In this document: positions 37,757 to 46,898 of the stretch, one piece after another
Layout: each line of letters opens with the position of its first letter
Numbering within the stretch: the first letter of the stretch is position 1
Source of the DNA: Burkholderia pseudomultivorans
GTDB taxonomy: Bacteria > Pseudomonadota > Gammaproteobacteria > Burkholderiales > Burkholderiaceae
Assembly: GCF_001718415.1 (NCBI RefSeq)
Contig: NZ_CP013378.1
Coordinates: forward strand, 1,736,001-1,800,000
Direction: 5' to 3'
Length of the DNA stretch: 64,000 bases
Translations under genes and position numbers: made by a program
Notes under the pieces: model-generated
Seen by the model: only the letters and a program-made list of their open reading frames with translations
What the model was told of the DNA's origin: nothing
The model's database searches: none

Positions 37757-38652
37757 CCAAGATGCCCGTATCCCTAGCCCTCGAAAGCCGGCGCGCGGCG
37801 CCGGCGGACGCGCCGCTCACCGACAGCATCGGCGCGACCAGCACGCCGCTCGACCTGGCGGCGCAGCAGGCCGGCACGCAGACGCTGCTGCGCGGCCTCG
37901 CGATCCTCGAAGCGATCGCGAACGGCGCGCGCGACATGCGCGCGATCGGCGCCGCGCTCGGCACGACGCGCAGCACGACGCACCGTCTCGTCAGCAGCCT
38001 CGTGCAGGCGCGCTACCTGCGCCAGGTGCAGGGCGGCTATCTGCTCGGCCCGAAGCTGATCGAGCTCGGCACGATCGCGCTCGAGCAGATGCCGCTGACC
38101 GCGGTCGCACGCCCGCATCTGGAAGCGCTCGCCGAAGCGACGCTCGACACGATCCATCTCGGCGTGCGCGACGGCGACGACGTGCTCTACATCGACAAGA
38201 TTCCCGGCACGCGCGGGCTCGAGATGCGCTCGCGGGTCGGCCACCGGATGCCGCTCGCGTCGACCGGCATCGGCAAGGCGATGATGCTCGACCTCGATCC
38301 CGAGATGTGGCGCTCGCTGTTCGAGGCCGCGCGGCGCGCGCTGGCCGGCGTGAATTTCAAGCCGGACAACCGGCCCGATACGGGTGCGTTCCTGCAGCGC
38401 ATGGCGCACTACGCGGCCGGCGGCTACACGTTCGATCTCGAGGAGAACGAAGCGTCGATCCGCTGCGTGGCGGCGCCGATTCGCGACGCGTCGGGCGCGA
38501 TCGTCGCGGCCGTGTCGGTCGCGAGCACGATTCCGTATATGCCGCACGACCGGATGGACGAACTGATTCCGCTCGTGCAGCGCGAAGCACGGGCGATTTC
38601 CGCGGAACTGGGCTGGAGCCCGCCGCAAGGTACCCGCAGGATCAAACGATGA
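37753..38652 (+). CDS. IclR family transcriptional regulator of the sugar operon
   Basis: A 299-residue regulator. An N-terminal winged helix-turn-helix covers about residues 38-100 (TLLRGLAILEAIANGARDMRAI, in part, then TRSTTHRLVSSLVQARYL). The IclR effector-binding domain follows from about 115, with LGVRDGDDVLYIDKI, SRVGHRMPLASTGIGKA and GYTFDLEENEASIRCVAAPIRD in part. Being the first gene of the dgo-ABC operon, it probably controls it in response to galactonate, 2-keto-3-deoxygalactonate or a similar intermediate. The start at 37753 overlaps the stop of a possible leader ORF; an open frame extends to 37555 but without family similarity. dgoK overlaps its stop. Confidence 0.92.
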   Translation: MTKMPVSLALESRRAAPADAPLTDSIGATSTPLDLAAQQAGTQTLLRGLAILEAIANGARDMRAIGAALGTTRSTTHRLVSSLVQARYLRQVQGGYLLGPKLIELGTIALEQMPLTAVARPHLEALAEATLDTIHLGVRDGDDVLYIDKIPGTRGLEMRSRVGHRMPLASTGIGKAMMLDLDPEMWRSLFEAARRALAGVNFKPDNRPDTGAFLQRMAHYAAGGYTFDLEENEASIRCVAAPIRDASGAIVAAVSVASTIPYMPHDRMDELIPLVQREARAISAELGWSPPQGTRRIKR

Positions 38653-39677
38653 CGAACCCGAACCGGACCGTTCCGGATGCCGCCACCGCGACGCCGTCGC
38701 TGATCGCGCTCGACTGGGGCACGACGTCGCTGCGCGCCTATCTGTTCGACACGCGCGGCGCCCTGCTCGAGACGCGCAGCCGCGCGGCGGGCGTGATGCA
38801 CGTGCCGGCCGGCGGCGCGCACGCGTTCGACGCGGTGTTCGAAGGCGCCTGCGGTGACTGGCTCGATCGCGCCGGCGCCGTGCCGGTGCTCGCCGCCGGC
38901 ATGGTCGGCAGCGCGCAGGGCTGGCGCGAGGCGCCGTATGTCGCGGTGCCGGCCGGCGCCGACGCGCTCGCCGCGGGCCTCGTCACCGTGACCACGTCGC
39001 GCGGCGCGACGGTCTCGATCGTGCCGGGCGTGATCGCGACCGGCGACCTGCCCGACGTGATGCGCGGCGAGGAAACGCAGATCTTCGGCGCACTCGCCGG
39101 CGATCCGTTGCTTGACGCCGATCGTTCAGGGGTGCTGATCGGCTTGCCGGGCACGCATGCGAAATGGGCGTGGGTGAAGGACGGGCTGATCGAGCGCTTC
39201 CAGACTTACATGACCGGCGAGCTGTTCGCCGCGCTGCGCGACCACACGATACTCGGCCGCACGATGCGCACGCCCGTGTCGCCCGATCGCGCGGCATTCG
39301 TGCGCGGCGTGTCGGTTGCGCGCGGCGCGCAGCGCACCGGGCTGCTCGCGACGATCTTCAGCACGCGCACGCTCGGGCTGACCGACCGGCTCGCGGCCGA
39401 TGCGCAGGGCGATTACCTGTCCGGGCTGCTGATCGGCCACGAACTGAACGCGCTCGCGGCGATGCTCGGCGAACGCGGTGCGTCGCTCGCGAACCAGCCG
39501 CTGCTGCTGATCGGCGACGACGGCCTGTGTGCGCGCTACGTCGATGCGCTGCAGGTGTTCGGCTGCACGCATGCACGCGTCGTCGCGCATGCGACCGAAC
39601 GCGGGCTGTGGCGGATCGCGTCGCGCGCCGGGCTCGTGCGCGCGCAGGACGGCACGCCCGTCCATGCGGATCAATGA
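38649..39677 (+). CDS. dgoK: 2-dehydro-3-deoxygalactonokinase
   Basis: A 342-residue kinase of the DgoK family. It phosphorylates 2-keto-3-deoxygalactonate at C6, the second last step of galactonate breakdown. The actin-like ATPase start is LIALDWGTTSLRAYLFDTRG at about 17-36, followed by VPVLAAGMVGSAQGWREAPY (about 77) and VPGVIATGDLPDVMRGEETQ (about 120), all typical of DgoK. IGLPGTHAKWAWVKDG and TGELFAALRDHTILG complete the pattern. It overlaps the iclR stop by four bases and precedes dgoA by 23 bases. Confidence 0.94.
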   Translation: MTNPNRTVPDAATATPSLIALDWGTTSLRAYLFDTRGALLETRSRAAGVMHVPAGGAHAFDAVFEGACGDWLDRAGAVPVLAAGMVGSAQGWREAPYVAVPAGADALAAGLVTVTTSRGATVSIVPGVIATGDLPDVMRGEETQIFGALAGDPLLDADRSGVLIGLPGTHAKWAWVKDGLIERFQTYMTGELFAALRDHTILGRTMRTPVSPDRAAFVRGVSVARGAQRTGLLATIFSTRTLGLTDRLAADAQGDYLSGLLIGHELNALAAMLGERGASLANQPLLLIGDDGLCARYVDALQVFGCTHARVVAHATERGLWRIASRAGLVRAQDGTPVHADQ

Positions 39678-39700
39678 ACCGATTGCGGAGGAATCCTGTC

Positions 39701-40378
39701 ATGCCGTCCGACCTTACGCTGCCCGCGCCCTATGCGCCGCACGCCGCGCTGATGCGCGCGTTCGACGCGTGCCCGCTGATCGCGATCCTGCGCGGGATCA
39801 CGCCGGCCGAAGCGGCCGCGCACGGTCTCGCACTCTACGAAGCCGGCTTCCGGATCGTCGAGGTGCCGCTCAATTCGCCGGCGCCGTTCGACAGCATCGC
39901 CGCGCTGCGCCGCGCGCTGCCCGACGATGCGATCGTCGGCGCGGGCACCGTGCTGCGCGCCGAATACGTCGACCGCGTGCAGGAGGCGGGCGGCGCGCTG
40001 ATCGTGATGCCGCACAGCGACGCGGCGGTGATCCGGCGTGCGCGCGAGCGCGGCCTGGCGAGCGCGCCGGGCGTCGCGACGCCGACCGAAGCGTTCGCGG
40101 CGCTCGCGAACGGCGCCGACGTATTGAAGATGTTCCCGGCCGAGCAGCTCGGCGTGCCGGTCGTGAAGGCGTGGCGTGCGGTGATCGACCGCGCGGTGCC
40201 GCTGATCCCGGTCGGCGGGATCACGCCCGACAACATGCAGCCGTTCCTCGCGGCCGGCGCGAACGGGTTCGGGCTCGGTTCCGCGCTGTACCGGCCCGGC
40301 CAGCCGGCCGACGCGACGGCGAACCACGCGCGCGCGTTCCAGGCCGGCTTGCGCGCGGCGCGCGCCGGAGCCGCATGA
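39701..40378 (+). CDS. dgoA: 2-dehydro-3-deoxy-6-phosphogalactonate aldolase
   Basis: A 225-residue KDPG/KDPGal-type class I aldolase that splits 2-keto-3-deoxy-6-phosphogalactonate into pyruvate and glyceraldehyde 3-phosphate. The sequence shows PLIAILRGITPAEA (about 23), GFRIVEVPLNSP with the Glu base, VGAGTVL, and the Schiff-base Lys in DVLKMFPAE (about 147), ending with VGGITPDN and GFGLGSALYRP. Its neighbour dgoK makes the galacto isomer most likely, though Entner-Doudoroff KDPG is chemically related. AGGAAT precedes the ATG. The SDR gene overlaps its stop by four bases. Confidence 0.94.
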   Translation: MPSDLTLPAPYAPHAALMRAFDACPLIAILRGITPAEAAAHGLALYEAGFRIVEVPLNSPAPFDSIAALRRALPDDAIVGAGTVLRAEYVDRVQEAGGALIVMPHSDAAVIRRARERGLASAPGVATPTEAFAALANGADVLKMFPAEQLGVPVVKAWRAVIDRAVPLIPVGGITPDNMQPFLAAGANGFGLGSALYRPGQPADATANHARAFQAGLRAARAGAA

Positions 40379-41157
40379 TGGGCCGCCTCGCGGGCAAGGT
40401 CGCGATCGTGACGGGCGCGGGCCGCGGCATCGGCGCCGCGATCGCCGGCGCGTTTGCGCGCGAGGGCGCGGCCGTCGCGCTCGCCGAGCTCGATGTCGCG
40501 CAGGCGCAGCAGACCGCCGCCGCGATCGCGCGCGACGTCGCCGGTGCGCGCGTGCTGGCGCTGCATGCGGACGTCGCGCAGCAGGCGTCGGTACGCGACG
40601 CGCTCGCGCAGACGGAAGCGGTATTCGGCCCGCTCGACGTGCTGGTCAACAACGCGGGCATCAACGTGTTCGCCGATCCGCTGACGATGAGCGACGACGA
40701 CTGGCGCCGCTGCTTCGCGGTCGATCTCGACGGCGTCTGGCACGGCTGCCGCGCGGCGCTGCCGGGGATGGTCGAGCGCGGCCGCGGCAGCATCGTGAAT
40801 ATCGCGTCGACGCATGCGTTCCGGATCATTCCGGGCTGTTTTCCGTACCCGGTCGCGAAGCACGGCGTGCTCGGCCTCACGCGCGCGCTCGGCATCGAAT
40901 ACGCGGCGCGCAACGTGCGCGTGAATGCGATCGCGCCGGGCTACATCGAGACGCAGCTCACGCGCGACTGGTGGGACGCGCAGCCCGATCCGGCCGCCGC
41001 GCGCGCCGAGACGCTCGCGCTGCAGCCGATGAAGCGGATCGGCCGGCCCGAGGAAGTCGCGATGACCGCGGTGTTCCTCGCGTCCGACGAGGCGCCGTTC
41101 ATCAATGCCGCGTGCATCACCGTCGATGGCGGGCGCGCGGCGCTGTATCACGACTGA
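40375..41157 (+). CDS. Short-chain dehydrogenase/reductase of the sugar operon
   Basis: A 260-residue classical SDR. The nucleotide loop is TGAGRGIGAAIA at about 16, NNAG is at about 92, the catalytic Ser is in NIASTHA, and Tyr-Lys are in YPVAKHG at about 160-164. The acidic residue after beta-2 (AELD) suggests NAD. It is in the operon for galactose/galactonate use and most likely oxidises a sugar or sugar acid, but which step is not clear because a second dehydrogenase at 44946 resembles sugar 1-dehydrogenases more closely. Two ATG codons in tandem at 40375 leave the start uncertain by one residue. Confidence 0.85.
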   Translation: MMGRLAGKVAIVTGAGRGIGAAIAGAFAREGAAVALAELDVAQAQQTAAAIARDVAGARVLALHADVAQQASVRDALAQTEAVFGPLDVLVNNAGINVFADPLTMSDDDWRRCFAVDLDGVWHGCRAALPGMVERGRGSIVNIASTHAFRIIPGCFPYPVAKHGVLGLTRALGIEYAARNVRVNAIAPGYIETQLTRDWWDAQPDPAAARAETLALQPMKRIGRPEEVAMTAVFLASDEAPFINAACITVDGGRAALYHD

Positions 41158-41259
41158 AGCAACGATTCGACAGACCGCACGTGCGCCGGCCGCGCGCACG
41201 CTGCGTCGACACCAACAAGCGGCCGCATCCTGTTCGATGAAGACAAGGAGACACTGGAG

Positions 41260-42255
41260 ATGAAACGCAGAACGTTCGTCACGCTGGCCGCTGCGGCCGC
41301 GGTGGTGATGGGGAGCCCGATCGCGCACGCGGCCGATCCGGTGAAGATCGGCTTTCTCGTGAAGCAGCCGGAAGAGCCCTGGTTCCAGGACGAGTGGAAG
41401 TTCGCGGAGATCGCCGCGAAGCAGAAGGGCTTCACGCTCGTGAAGATCGGCGCGCCGTCGGGCGAGAAGGTCATGAGCGCGATCGACAACCTGGCCGCGC
41501 AGAAGGCGCAGGGCTTCATCATCTGCACGCCCGACGTGAAGCTCGGGCCGGGCATCGTTGCGAAGGCCAAATCGCACAACCTGAAGATGATGACGGTCGA
41601 CGACCGTCTCGTCGACGGCGCAGGCAAGCCGATCGAGTCGGTGCCGCACATGGGGATCTCCGCGTACAACATCGGCAAGCAGGTCGGCGACGGCATCGCG
41701 GCCGAGATCAAGAAGCGCGGCTGGGACATGAAGGACGTCGGCGCGATCGACATCACGTACGAGCAGCTGCCGACCGCGCATGATCGCACCACGGGCGCGA
41801 CCGACGCGCTGGTCGCCGCCGGTTTTCCGAAGGCGAACGTGATCGCTGCGCCGCAGGCGAAGACCGACACCGAGAACGCGTTCAACGCCGCCAACATCGC
41901 ACTGACGAAGAACCCGCAGTTCAAGCACTGGGTCGCGTACGGCCTGAACGACGAGGCGGTGCTCGGCGCGGTGCGCGCGGCCGAGGGGCGCGGCTTCAAG
42001 GCCGACAACATGATCGGCATCGGCATCGGCGGGTCCGACTCGGCGCTCAACGAGTTCAAGAAGCCGCAGCCGACGGGCTTCTACGGCACCGTGATCATCA
42101 GCCCGAAGCGCCACGGCGAGGAAACCTCGGACCTGATGTACGCGTGGATCACGCAGGGCAAGGCGCCGCCGCCGCTGACGCTGACCACCGGCATGCTCGC
42201 GACGCGCGACAACGTGACGAAGGTGCGCGACGAGATGGGGCTTGCCTCGAAGTAA
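41260..42255 (+). CDS. araF: Sugar ABC transporter, periplasmic binding protein (L-arabinose/D-galactose type)
   Basis: A 331-residue class I periplasmic binding protein with a signal peptide (about 23 residues, cut after AHA). The start of the mature protein, DPVKIGFLVKQPEEPWFQDEW, in part, is the AraF signature with the ligand-contacting residues, followed by KMMTVDDRLVDGAGKPIESVPHMGI in part and NDEAVLGAVRAAEGRGF. AraF binds L-arabinose and also D-galactose, which have the same configuration at C1-C4. The surrounding dgo genes favour galactose here. RBS AAGGAG lies 8 bases upstream of the ATG. It is first of the three transporter genes. Confidence 0.92.
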   Translation: MKRRTFVTLAAAAAVVMGSPIAHAADPVKIGFLVKQPEEPWFQDEWKFAEIAAKQKGFTLVKIGAPSGEKVMSAIDNLAAQKAQGFIICTPDVKLGPGIVAKAKSHNLKMMTVDDRLVDGAGKPIESVPHMGISAYNIGKQVGDGIAAEIKKRGWDMKDVGAIDITYEQLPTAHDRTTGATDALVAAGFPKANVIAAPQAKTDTENAFNAANIALTKNPQFKHWVAYGLNDEAVLGAVRAAEGRGFKADNMIGIGIGGSDSALNEFKKPQPTGFYGTVIISPKRHGEETSDLMYAWITQGKAPPPLTLTTGMLATRDNVTKVRDEMGLASK

Positions 42256-42322
42256 GCGGTCCGTGCGGCTGCCGCAGCGATGCGGCGGCCGGCGGTCGAT
42301 CGAATGACAGTGGAGAAGCAAC

Positions 42323-43834
42323 GTGTCAGCGGCACTGCGTTTTGACAATATCGGCAAGGTCTTTCCCGGCGTGCGCGCGCTCGACGGCATCTCGTTCGAC
42401 GTGCGGGCGGGCGAGGTGCACGGCCTGATGGGCGAGAACGGCGCGGGCAAGTCGACGCTGCTGAAGATTCTCGGCGGCGAATATCAGCCCGATACGGGCA
42501 GCGTGCTGATCGACGGCCAGCCCGTGCATTTCGCGAATGCCGCCGCGTCGATCGCGGCCGGCATCGCGGTGATTCACCAGGAGCTGCAGTACGTGCCCGA
42601 CCTGACGGTCGCGGAGAACCTGCTGCTCGGCCGCCTGCCGAACGCGTTCGGCTGGGTGAGGAAGGGCGACGCGAAGCGCTTCGTGCGCGAGCGGCTCGCC
42701 GCGATGGGCGTCGATCTCGACCCCGATGCGCGGCTCGGGCGGCTGTCGATCGCACAGCGGCAGATGGTCGAGATCTGCAAGGCGCTGATGCGCAATGCAC
42801 GCGTGATCGCACTCGACGAGCCGACGAGCTCGCTGTCGCATCGCGAGACCGAGGTGCTGTTCAAGCTCGTCGACGACCTGCGCGCGCAGGGCCGCGCGCT
42901 GATCTACATCTCGCACCGGATGGACGAGATCTACCGGCTGTGCGACGCATGCACGATCTTTCGCGACGGGCGCAAGATCGCGTCGCACGAATCGCTCGGC
43001 GACGTGCCGCGCGACCGGCTCGTCGCCGAGATGGTCGGCCGCGAGATTTCGGATATCTATCATTACGCGCCGCGCGCGCTCGGCGACGTGCGCTTCGCCG
43101 CGGAAGGGATCGACGGCGCCGCGCTGCGCGAGCCCGCGAGCTTCTCGGTGCGCGCCGGCGAGATCGTCGGCTTCTTCGGGCTGGTCGGCGCGGGCCGCAG
43201 CGAACTGATGCGGCTCGTGTACGGCGCGGACCGCCGGCGCGCGGGCGTGCTGACGCTCGACGGCAAGCGCATCGACGTGAAGCGCACCGGCGACGCGATC
43301 CGCCACGGCATCGTGCTGTGCCCGGAGGACCGCAAGGAGGAAGGGATCATCGCGATCGCATCGGTCGCGGAGAACATCAACATCAGCTGCCGCCGTCATT
43401 CGCTGCGCGCGGGCCTGTTCATCGACCGCAAGACCGAGAACGACACGGCCGACCGCTTCATCCAGCGGCTCAAGATCAAGACGCCGAACCGGCGCCAGAA
43501 GATCCGCTTCCTGTCGGGCGGCAACCAGCAGAAGGCGATCCTGTCGCGCTGGCTCGCGGAGCCCGACCTGAAGGTCGTGATCCTCGACGAGCCGACGCGC
43601 GGCATCGACGTGGGCGCGAAACACGAAATCTACGACGTGATCTACCGGCTCGCGGAGCGCGGCTGCGCGATCGTGATGGTGTCGTCGGAACTGCCGGAAG
43701 TGCTCGGCGTGTCCGATCGCATCGTCGTGATGCGCGAGCGCCGCATCGCGGGCGAGCTGACGCGCGCGCAGGCGAACGAGCACGCGGTGCTGAGCCTCGC
43801 GTTGCCGCAGGCGAGCGCGGTGCAGGCGGCGTGA
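42323..43834 (+). CDS. araG: Sugar ABC transporter, ATP-binding protein (double ATPase)
   Basis: A 503-residue ATPase with two ABC domains fused, as is usual for monosaccharide (CUT2) importers. The first has Walker [10 protein letters not shown] at about 38-46, signature [11 protein letters not shown], Walker [13 protein letters not shown], and [18 protein letters not shown]. The second, about residues 255-495, has a degenerate Walker A ([10 protein letters not shown]), [10 protein letters not shown], signature [15 protein letters not shown] and [13 protein letters not shown]. The GTG at 42323 has GGAGAAG before it. The substrate follows from the binding protein, L-arabinose/D-galactose. It follows araF by 67 bases and precedes araH by 73. 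Confidence 0.95.
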   Translation: MSAALRFDNIGKVFPGVRALDGISFDVRAGEVHGLMGENGAGKSTLLKILGGEYQPDTGSVLIDGQPVHFANAAASIAAGIAVIHQELQYVPDLTVAENLLLGRLPNAFGWVRKGDAKRFVRERLAAMGVDLDPDARLGRLSIAQRQMVEICKALMRNARVIALDEPTSSLSHRETEVLFKLVDDLRAQGRALIYISHRMDEIYRLCDACTIFRDGRKIASHESLGDVPRDRLVAEMVGREISDIYHYAPRALGDVRFAAEGIDGAALREPASFSVRAGEIVGFFGLVGAGRSELMRLVYGADRRRAGVLTLDGKRIDVKRTGDAIRHGIVLCPEDRKEEGIIAIASVAENINISCRRHSLRAGLFIDRKTENDTADRFIQRLKIKTPNRRQKIRFLSGGNQQKAILSRWLAEPDLKVVILDEPTRGIDVGAKHEIYDVIYRLAERGCAIVMVSSELPEVLGVSDRIVVMRERRIAGELTRAQANEHAVLSLALPQASAVQAA

Positions 43835-43907
43835 CGCCGCCGGGAACCGGAATCGAATCGATAGCGCGCGGCGCGGGCCGCGCGATGCAGGAGCAGGAGA
43901 CACAATC

Positions 43908-44921
43908 ATGCAAGTCAACGAAAACCTCTCCAGCGCGGCCGTGAAGCCTTCGGCCGAGGCGCTGGTGCCGCAGGGCGATCGGCAGAAGTGGTGGCAGCAC
44001 CTCACCGAATACAGCCTGATCGCGATCTTCGCGGTGATGTTCATCACGATGTCGCTGACAGTCGATCACTTCTTCTCGATCGACAACATGCTCGGCCTCG
44101 CGCTGTCGATCTCGCAGATCGGCATGGTCGCGTGCACGATGATGTTCTGTCTGGCGTCGCGCGACTTCGACCTGTCGATCGGCTCGACCGTCGCGTTCTC
44201 CGGCGTGCTGTGCGCGATGGTGCTGAATGCGACCGACAACACCTTCGTCGCGATCGTCGCGGCGGTCGCGGCCGGCGCCGCGATCGGCTTCGTGAACGGC
44301 GCGGTGATCGCGTACCTGCGCATCAACGCGCTGATCACGACGCTCGCGACGATGGAGATCGTGCGCGGGCTCGGCTTCATCGTGTCGAAGGGGCAGGCGG
44401 TCGGCGTGTCGTCGGATACCTTCATCGCGCTCGGCGGCCTCACGATGTTCGGCGTGTCGCTGCCGATCTGGGTCACGCTGCTGTGCTTCATCGGCTTCGG
44501 CGTGCTGCTCAACCAGACCGTGTACGGCCGCAACACGCTCGCGATCGGCGGCAATCCGGAAGCGTCGCGGCTCGCCGGGATCAACGTCGAACGCACGCGC
44601 GTCTACATCTTCCTGATCCAGGGCGCGGTGACGGCGCTCGCGGGCGTGATCCTCGCGTCGCGCATCACGTCGGGCCAGCCGAACGCCGCGCAGGGCTTCG
44701 AGCTGAACGTGATCTCGGCGTGCGTGCTCGGCGGCGTGTCGCTGATGGGCGGCCGCGCGACGATCTCGGGCGTCGTGATCGGCGTGCTGATCATGGGCAC
44801 CGTCGAGAACGTGATGAACCTGCTGAACATCGACGCGTTCTACCAGTACCTCGTGCGCGGCGCGATCCTGCTTGCGGCGGTGCTGCTCGACCAATTGAAG
44901 AACCGCGGCGTACGCGACTGA
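43908..44921 (+). CDS. araH: Sugar ABC transporter, permease (L-arabinose/D-galactose type)
   Basis: A 337-residue permease with eight to ten hydrophobic spans, starting after a 35-residue cytoplasmic N-terminus at TEYSLIAIFAVMFITMSLTV in part. It carries the RbsC/AraH pattern: SRDFDLSIGSTVAFSGVLCA in part, INALITTLATMEIVRGLGFIV, and YGRNTLAIGGNPEASRLAGI, which is the ATPase-coupling loop. It forms a homodimeric channel with AraG. CUT2 family membership is clear; the sugar itself is inferred from the operon. Confidence 0.94.
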   Translation: MQVNENLSSAAVKPSAEALVPQGDRQKWWQHLTEYSLIAIFAVMFITMSLTVDHFFSIDNMLGLALSISQIGMVACTMMFCLASRDFDLSIGSTVAFSGVLCAMVLNATDNTFVAIVAAVAAGAAIGFVNGAVIAYLRINALITTLATMEIVRGLGFIVSKGQAVGVSSDTFIALGGLTMFGVSLPIWVTLLCFIGFGVLLNQTVYGRNTLAIGGNPEASRLAGINVERTRVYIFLIQGAVTALAGVILASRITSGQPNAAQGFELNVISACVLGGVSLMGGRATISGVVIGVLIMGTVENVMNLLNIDAFYQYLVRGAILLAAVLLDQLKNRGVRD

Positions 44922-44945
44922 GCCGATTCCACGGAGACCATCCGC

Positions 44946-45743
44946 ATGAACATCGACACTTCCGCGCCGGACCACGACGCCGCGCGCTATGCGCGCTATC
45001 CGAGCCTCGAGGATCGCGCGGTGCTGATCACGGGCGGCGCCACCGGCATCGGCGCGTCGTTCGTCGAGCATTTCGCGGCCCAGGGTGCGCGCGTCGCGTT
45101 CGTCGACCTCGATGCGGCCGCCGGCGCGGCGCTGGCCGAACGCCTCGCACAGGCACGCCATGCGCCGCTGTTCATCGCGTGCGACCTGACCGACATCGAC
45201 GCGCTGCGCCATGCGATCGACGCGATCCGCGCGCGGATCGGCGCGATCGCGGTGCTCGTCAACAATGCGGCGAACGACGCGCGCCACGCGATCGGCGACG
45301 TGACGCCCGCATCGTTCGACGCGGGCATCGCGGTCAACCTGCGCCATCAGTTCTTCGCCGCGCAGGCCGTGATCGACGACATGAAGCGGCTCGGCGGCGG
45401 CGCGATCGTCAACCTCGGCTCGATCAGCTGGATGCTGAAGAACGGCGGCTATCCCGTCTACGTGATGGCGAAGGCGGCCGTGCAGGGCCTCACGCGCGGG
45501 CTCGCGCGCGATCTCGGCCCGTTCGGGATTCGCGTGAATTCGCTGGTGCCGGGCTGGGTGATGACCGACAAGCAGCGCCGGCTGTGGCTCGACGACGCCG
45601 GCCGCGCGGCGATCAAGGCCGGCCAGTGCCTCGACGCCGAGCTGCTGCCCGCCGATCTCGCGCGCATGGCGCTGTTCCTCGCGGCCGACGACAGCCGGAT
45701 GATCACCGCGCAGGACGTGATCGTCGACGGCGGCTGGGCCTGA
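44946..45743 (+). CDS. SDR sugar dehydrogenase (D-xylose/D-galactose 1-dehydrogenase-like)
   Basis: A 265-residue SDR with TGGATGIGASF (about 30), NNAANDARH (about 102), catalytic Ser in GSISW and Tyr-Lys in YVMAKAA (about 175-179), plus TDKQRRLW and a C-terminal DGGWA. By memory the pattern YPSL at the start, NNAxxDxRH, VNLRH, GSISW and QCL matches the Caulobacter D-xylose 1-dehydrogenase family very well. In this operon the most likely reaction is oxidation of a pyranose (D-galactose or L-arabinose) to its lactone with NAD(P). It stands between araH and the mutarotase, which fits. The cofactor and the substrate are inferred. Confidence 0.88.
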   Translation: MNIDTSAPDHDAARYARYPSLEDRAVLITGGATGIGASFVEHFAAQGARVAFVDLDAAAGAALAERLAQARHAPLFIACDLTDIDALRHAIDAIRARIGAIAVLVNNAANDARHAIGDVTPASFDAGIAVNLRHQFFAAQAVIDDMKRLGGGAIVNLGSISWMLKNGGYPVYVMAKAAVQGLTRGLARDLGPFGIRVNSLVPGWVMTDKQRRLWLDDAGRAAIKAGQCLDAELLPADLARMALFLAADDSRMITAQDVIVDGGWA

Positions 45744-45797
45744 TTCGCCGCCTGCACCGACCCGTATCGTTTCTTCGACGAAGCAAAGGAGCTCATC

Positions 45798-46859
45798 ATG
45801 CCCGCCACGTCCGCGCGCGCATCGTCGTCCACCAGCCAGTCGCGCCGTGCGCGGCTGGCGGCCGCCGCCCAGCCGATCAGCCCCGGCCCGCAGACCGCCG
45901 CGTTCGCGCAGGGCGTCGGCGCCGCGCACGCGGCGGCCGTCACGCTGTCGAATGCGGCGCTGCGGCTCGACGTGCTGCCGCATCTCGGCGGCGGCATCGC
46001 GCGCTTCGACTGGCGGCGCGACGACGGCGCGCTGATACCGGTGTTCCGCCGCTGCGCGCATCCGGAAACGGCCACCGATCCGAACGAGCTTGCGTGCTAT
46101 CCGCTGCTGCCGTACTCGAACCGGATCGGCGGCGCGCGCTTCGAATGCGACGGGCGCAGCGTCGCGGTGCCGCGCAATCGCCGCGACGAGCCGCTGCCGA
46201 TTCACGGCGACGGCTGGCTGGCGCCGTGGCAGGTCGACGACGCGACCGACACGACGCTGCAGCTGTCGCTCGATCGCGCGAGCGGCGCGCCGTACGCGTT
46301 TCGCGCGATCCAGTCGTTCGAGCTCGACGAGACGACGCTGTCGATCGCGCTGACGATCGAGAACGCCGGCCGCGCGCGCCTGCCGTTCGGGCTCGGCGTG
46401 CATCCGTTCCTGGTGCGCGACGATGCGACCGAGCTGGCCGCGGCGGCGGGCGGGCTCTGGCTGTCGGGCGCGGACTTCCTGCCGGTGCGGCACGTGAGCG
46501 TGCCGCCGGCCTGGCAGTTCGGCGTCGCGTATCCGCTGCCGGCGACGCTCGTCAATCACGCGTTCACGGGCTGGGGCGGCCATGCGACGGTGAGCTGGCC
46601 GCGTCGCGGGCTTGCGCTGACGGTCTCGGCCGACGCCGATGCGTACGTGCTGTATACGCCGCCCGGCGAGGATTTCTTCTGTTTCGAGCCGGTCGATCAT
46701 CCGATCAATGCGGTGAACCTGCCGGGCGGCGCGGCCGCGCACGGGATGACGCTGCTCGCGCCGGGCGAACGGCTGACGCGGCGCTTCGCGTTCACCGTCG
46801 GGCGCGCCGATCCGCGCAACGGCGCCGCCGCGCACGAGGGGCGCCGGCGACGCGGGTAA
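45798..46859 (+). CDS. galM: Aldose 1-epimerase (mutarotase)
   Basis: A 353-residue galactose mutarotase-like beta-sandwich protein. The first 45 residues are a Ser/Ala/Arg-rich extension not seen in GalM of E. coli. The enzyme begins at AAVTLSNAALRLDVLPHLGG; the conserved LLPYSNRIGGARFECDG in part, PIHGDGWL (catalytic His) and LGVHPFL (second His) follow, and the Glu base lies in FFCFEPVDHPINAVN. It interconverts sugar anomers so that the dehydrogenase can use them. AAAGGAG precedes the ATG at 45798. It is last in the sugar operon, and pyrF starts 39 bases on with its own TAAAAT-type -10 inside the gap. Confidence 0.88.
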   Translation: MPATSARASSSTSQSRRARLAAAAQPISPGPQTAAFAQGVGAAHAAAVTLSNAALRLDVLPHLGGGIARFDWRRDDGALIPVFRRCAHPETATDPNELACYPLLPYSNRIGGARFECDGRSVAVPRNRRDEPLPIHGDGWLAPWQVDDATDTTLQLSLDRASGAPYAFRAIQSFELDETTLSIALTIENAGRARLPFGLGVHPFLVRDDATELAAAAGGLWLSGADFLPVRHVSVPPAWQFGVAYPLPATLVNHAFTGWGGHATVSWPRRGLALTVSADADAYVLYTPPGEDFFCFEPVDHPINAVNLPGGAAAHGMTLLAPGERLTRRFAFTVGRADPRNGAAAHEGRRRRG

Positions 46860-46898
46860 AATACGCGGTCTACCAACGGTTTGCCGCGAGTATCCGCC

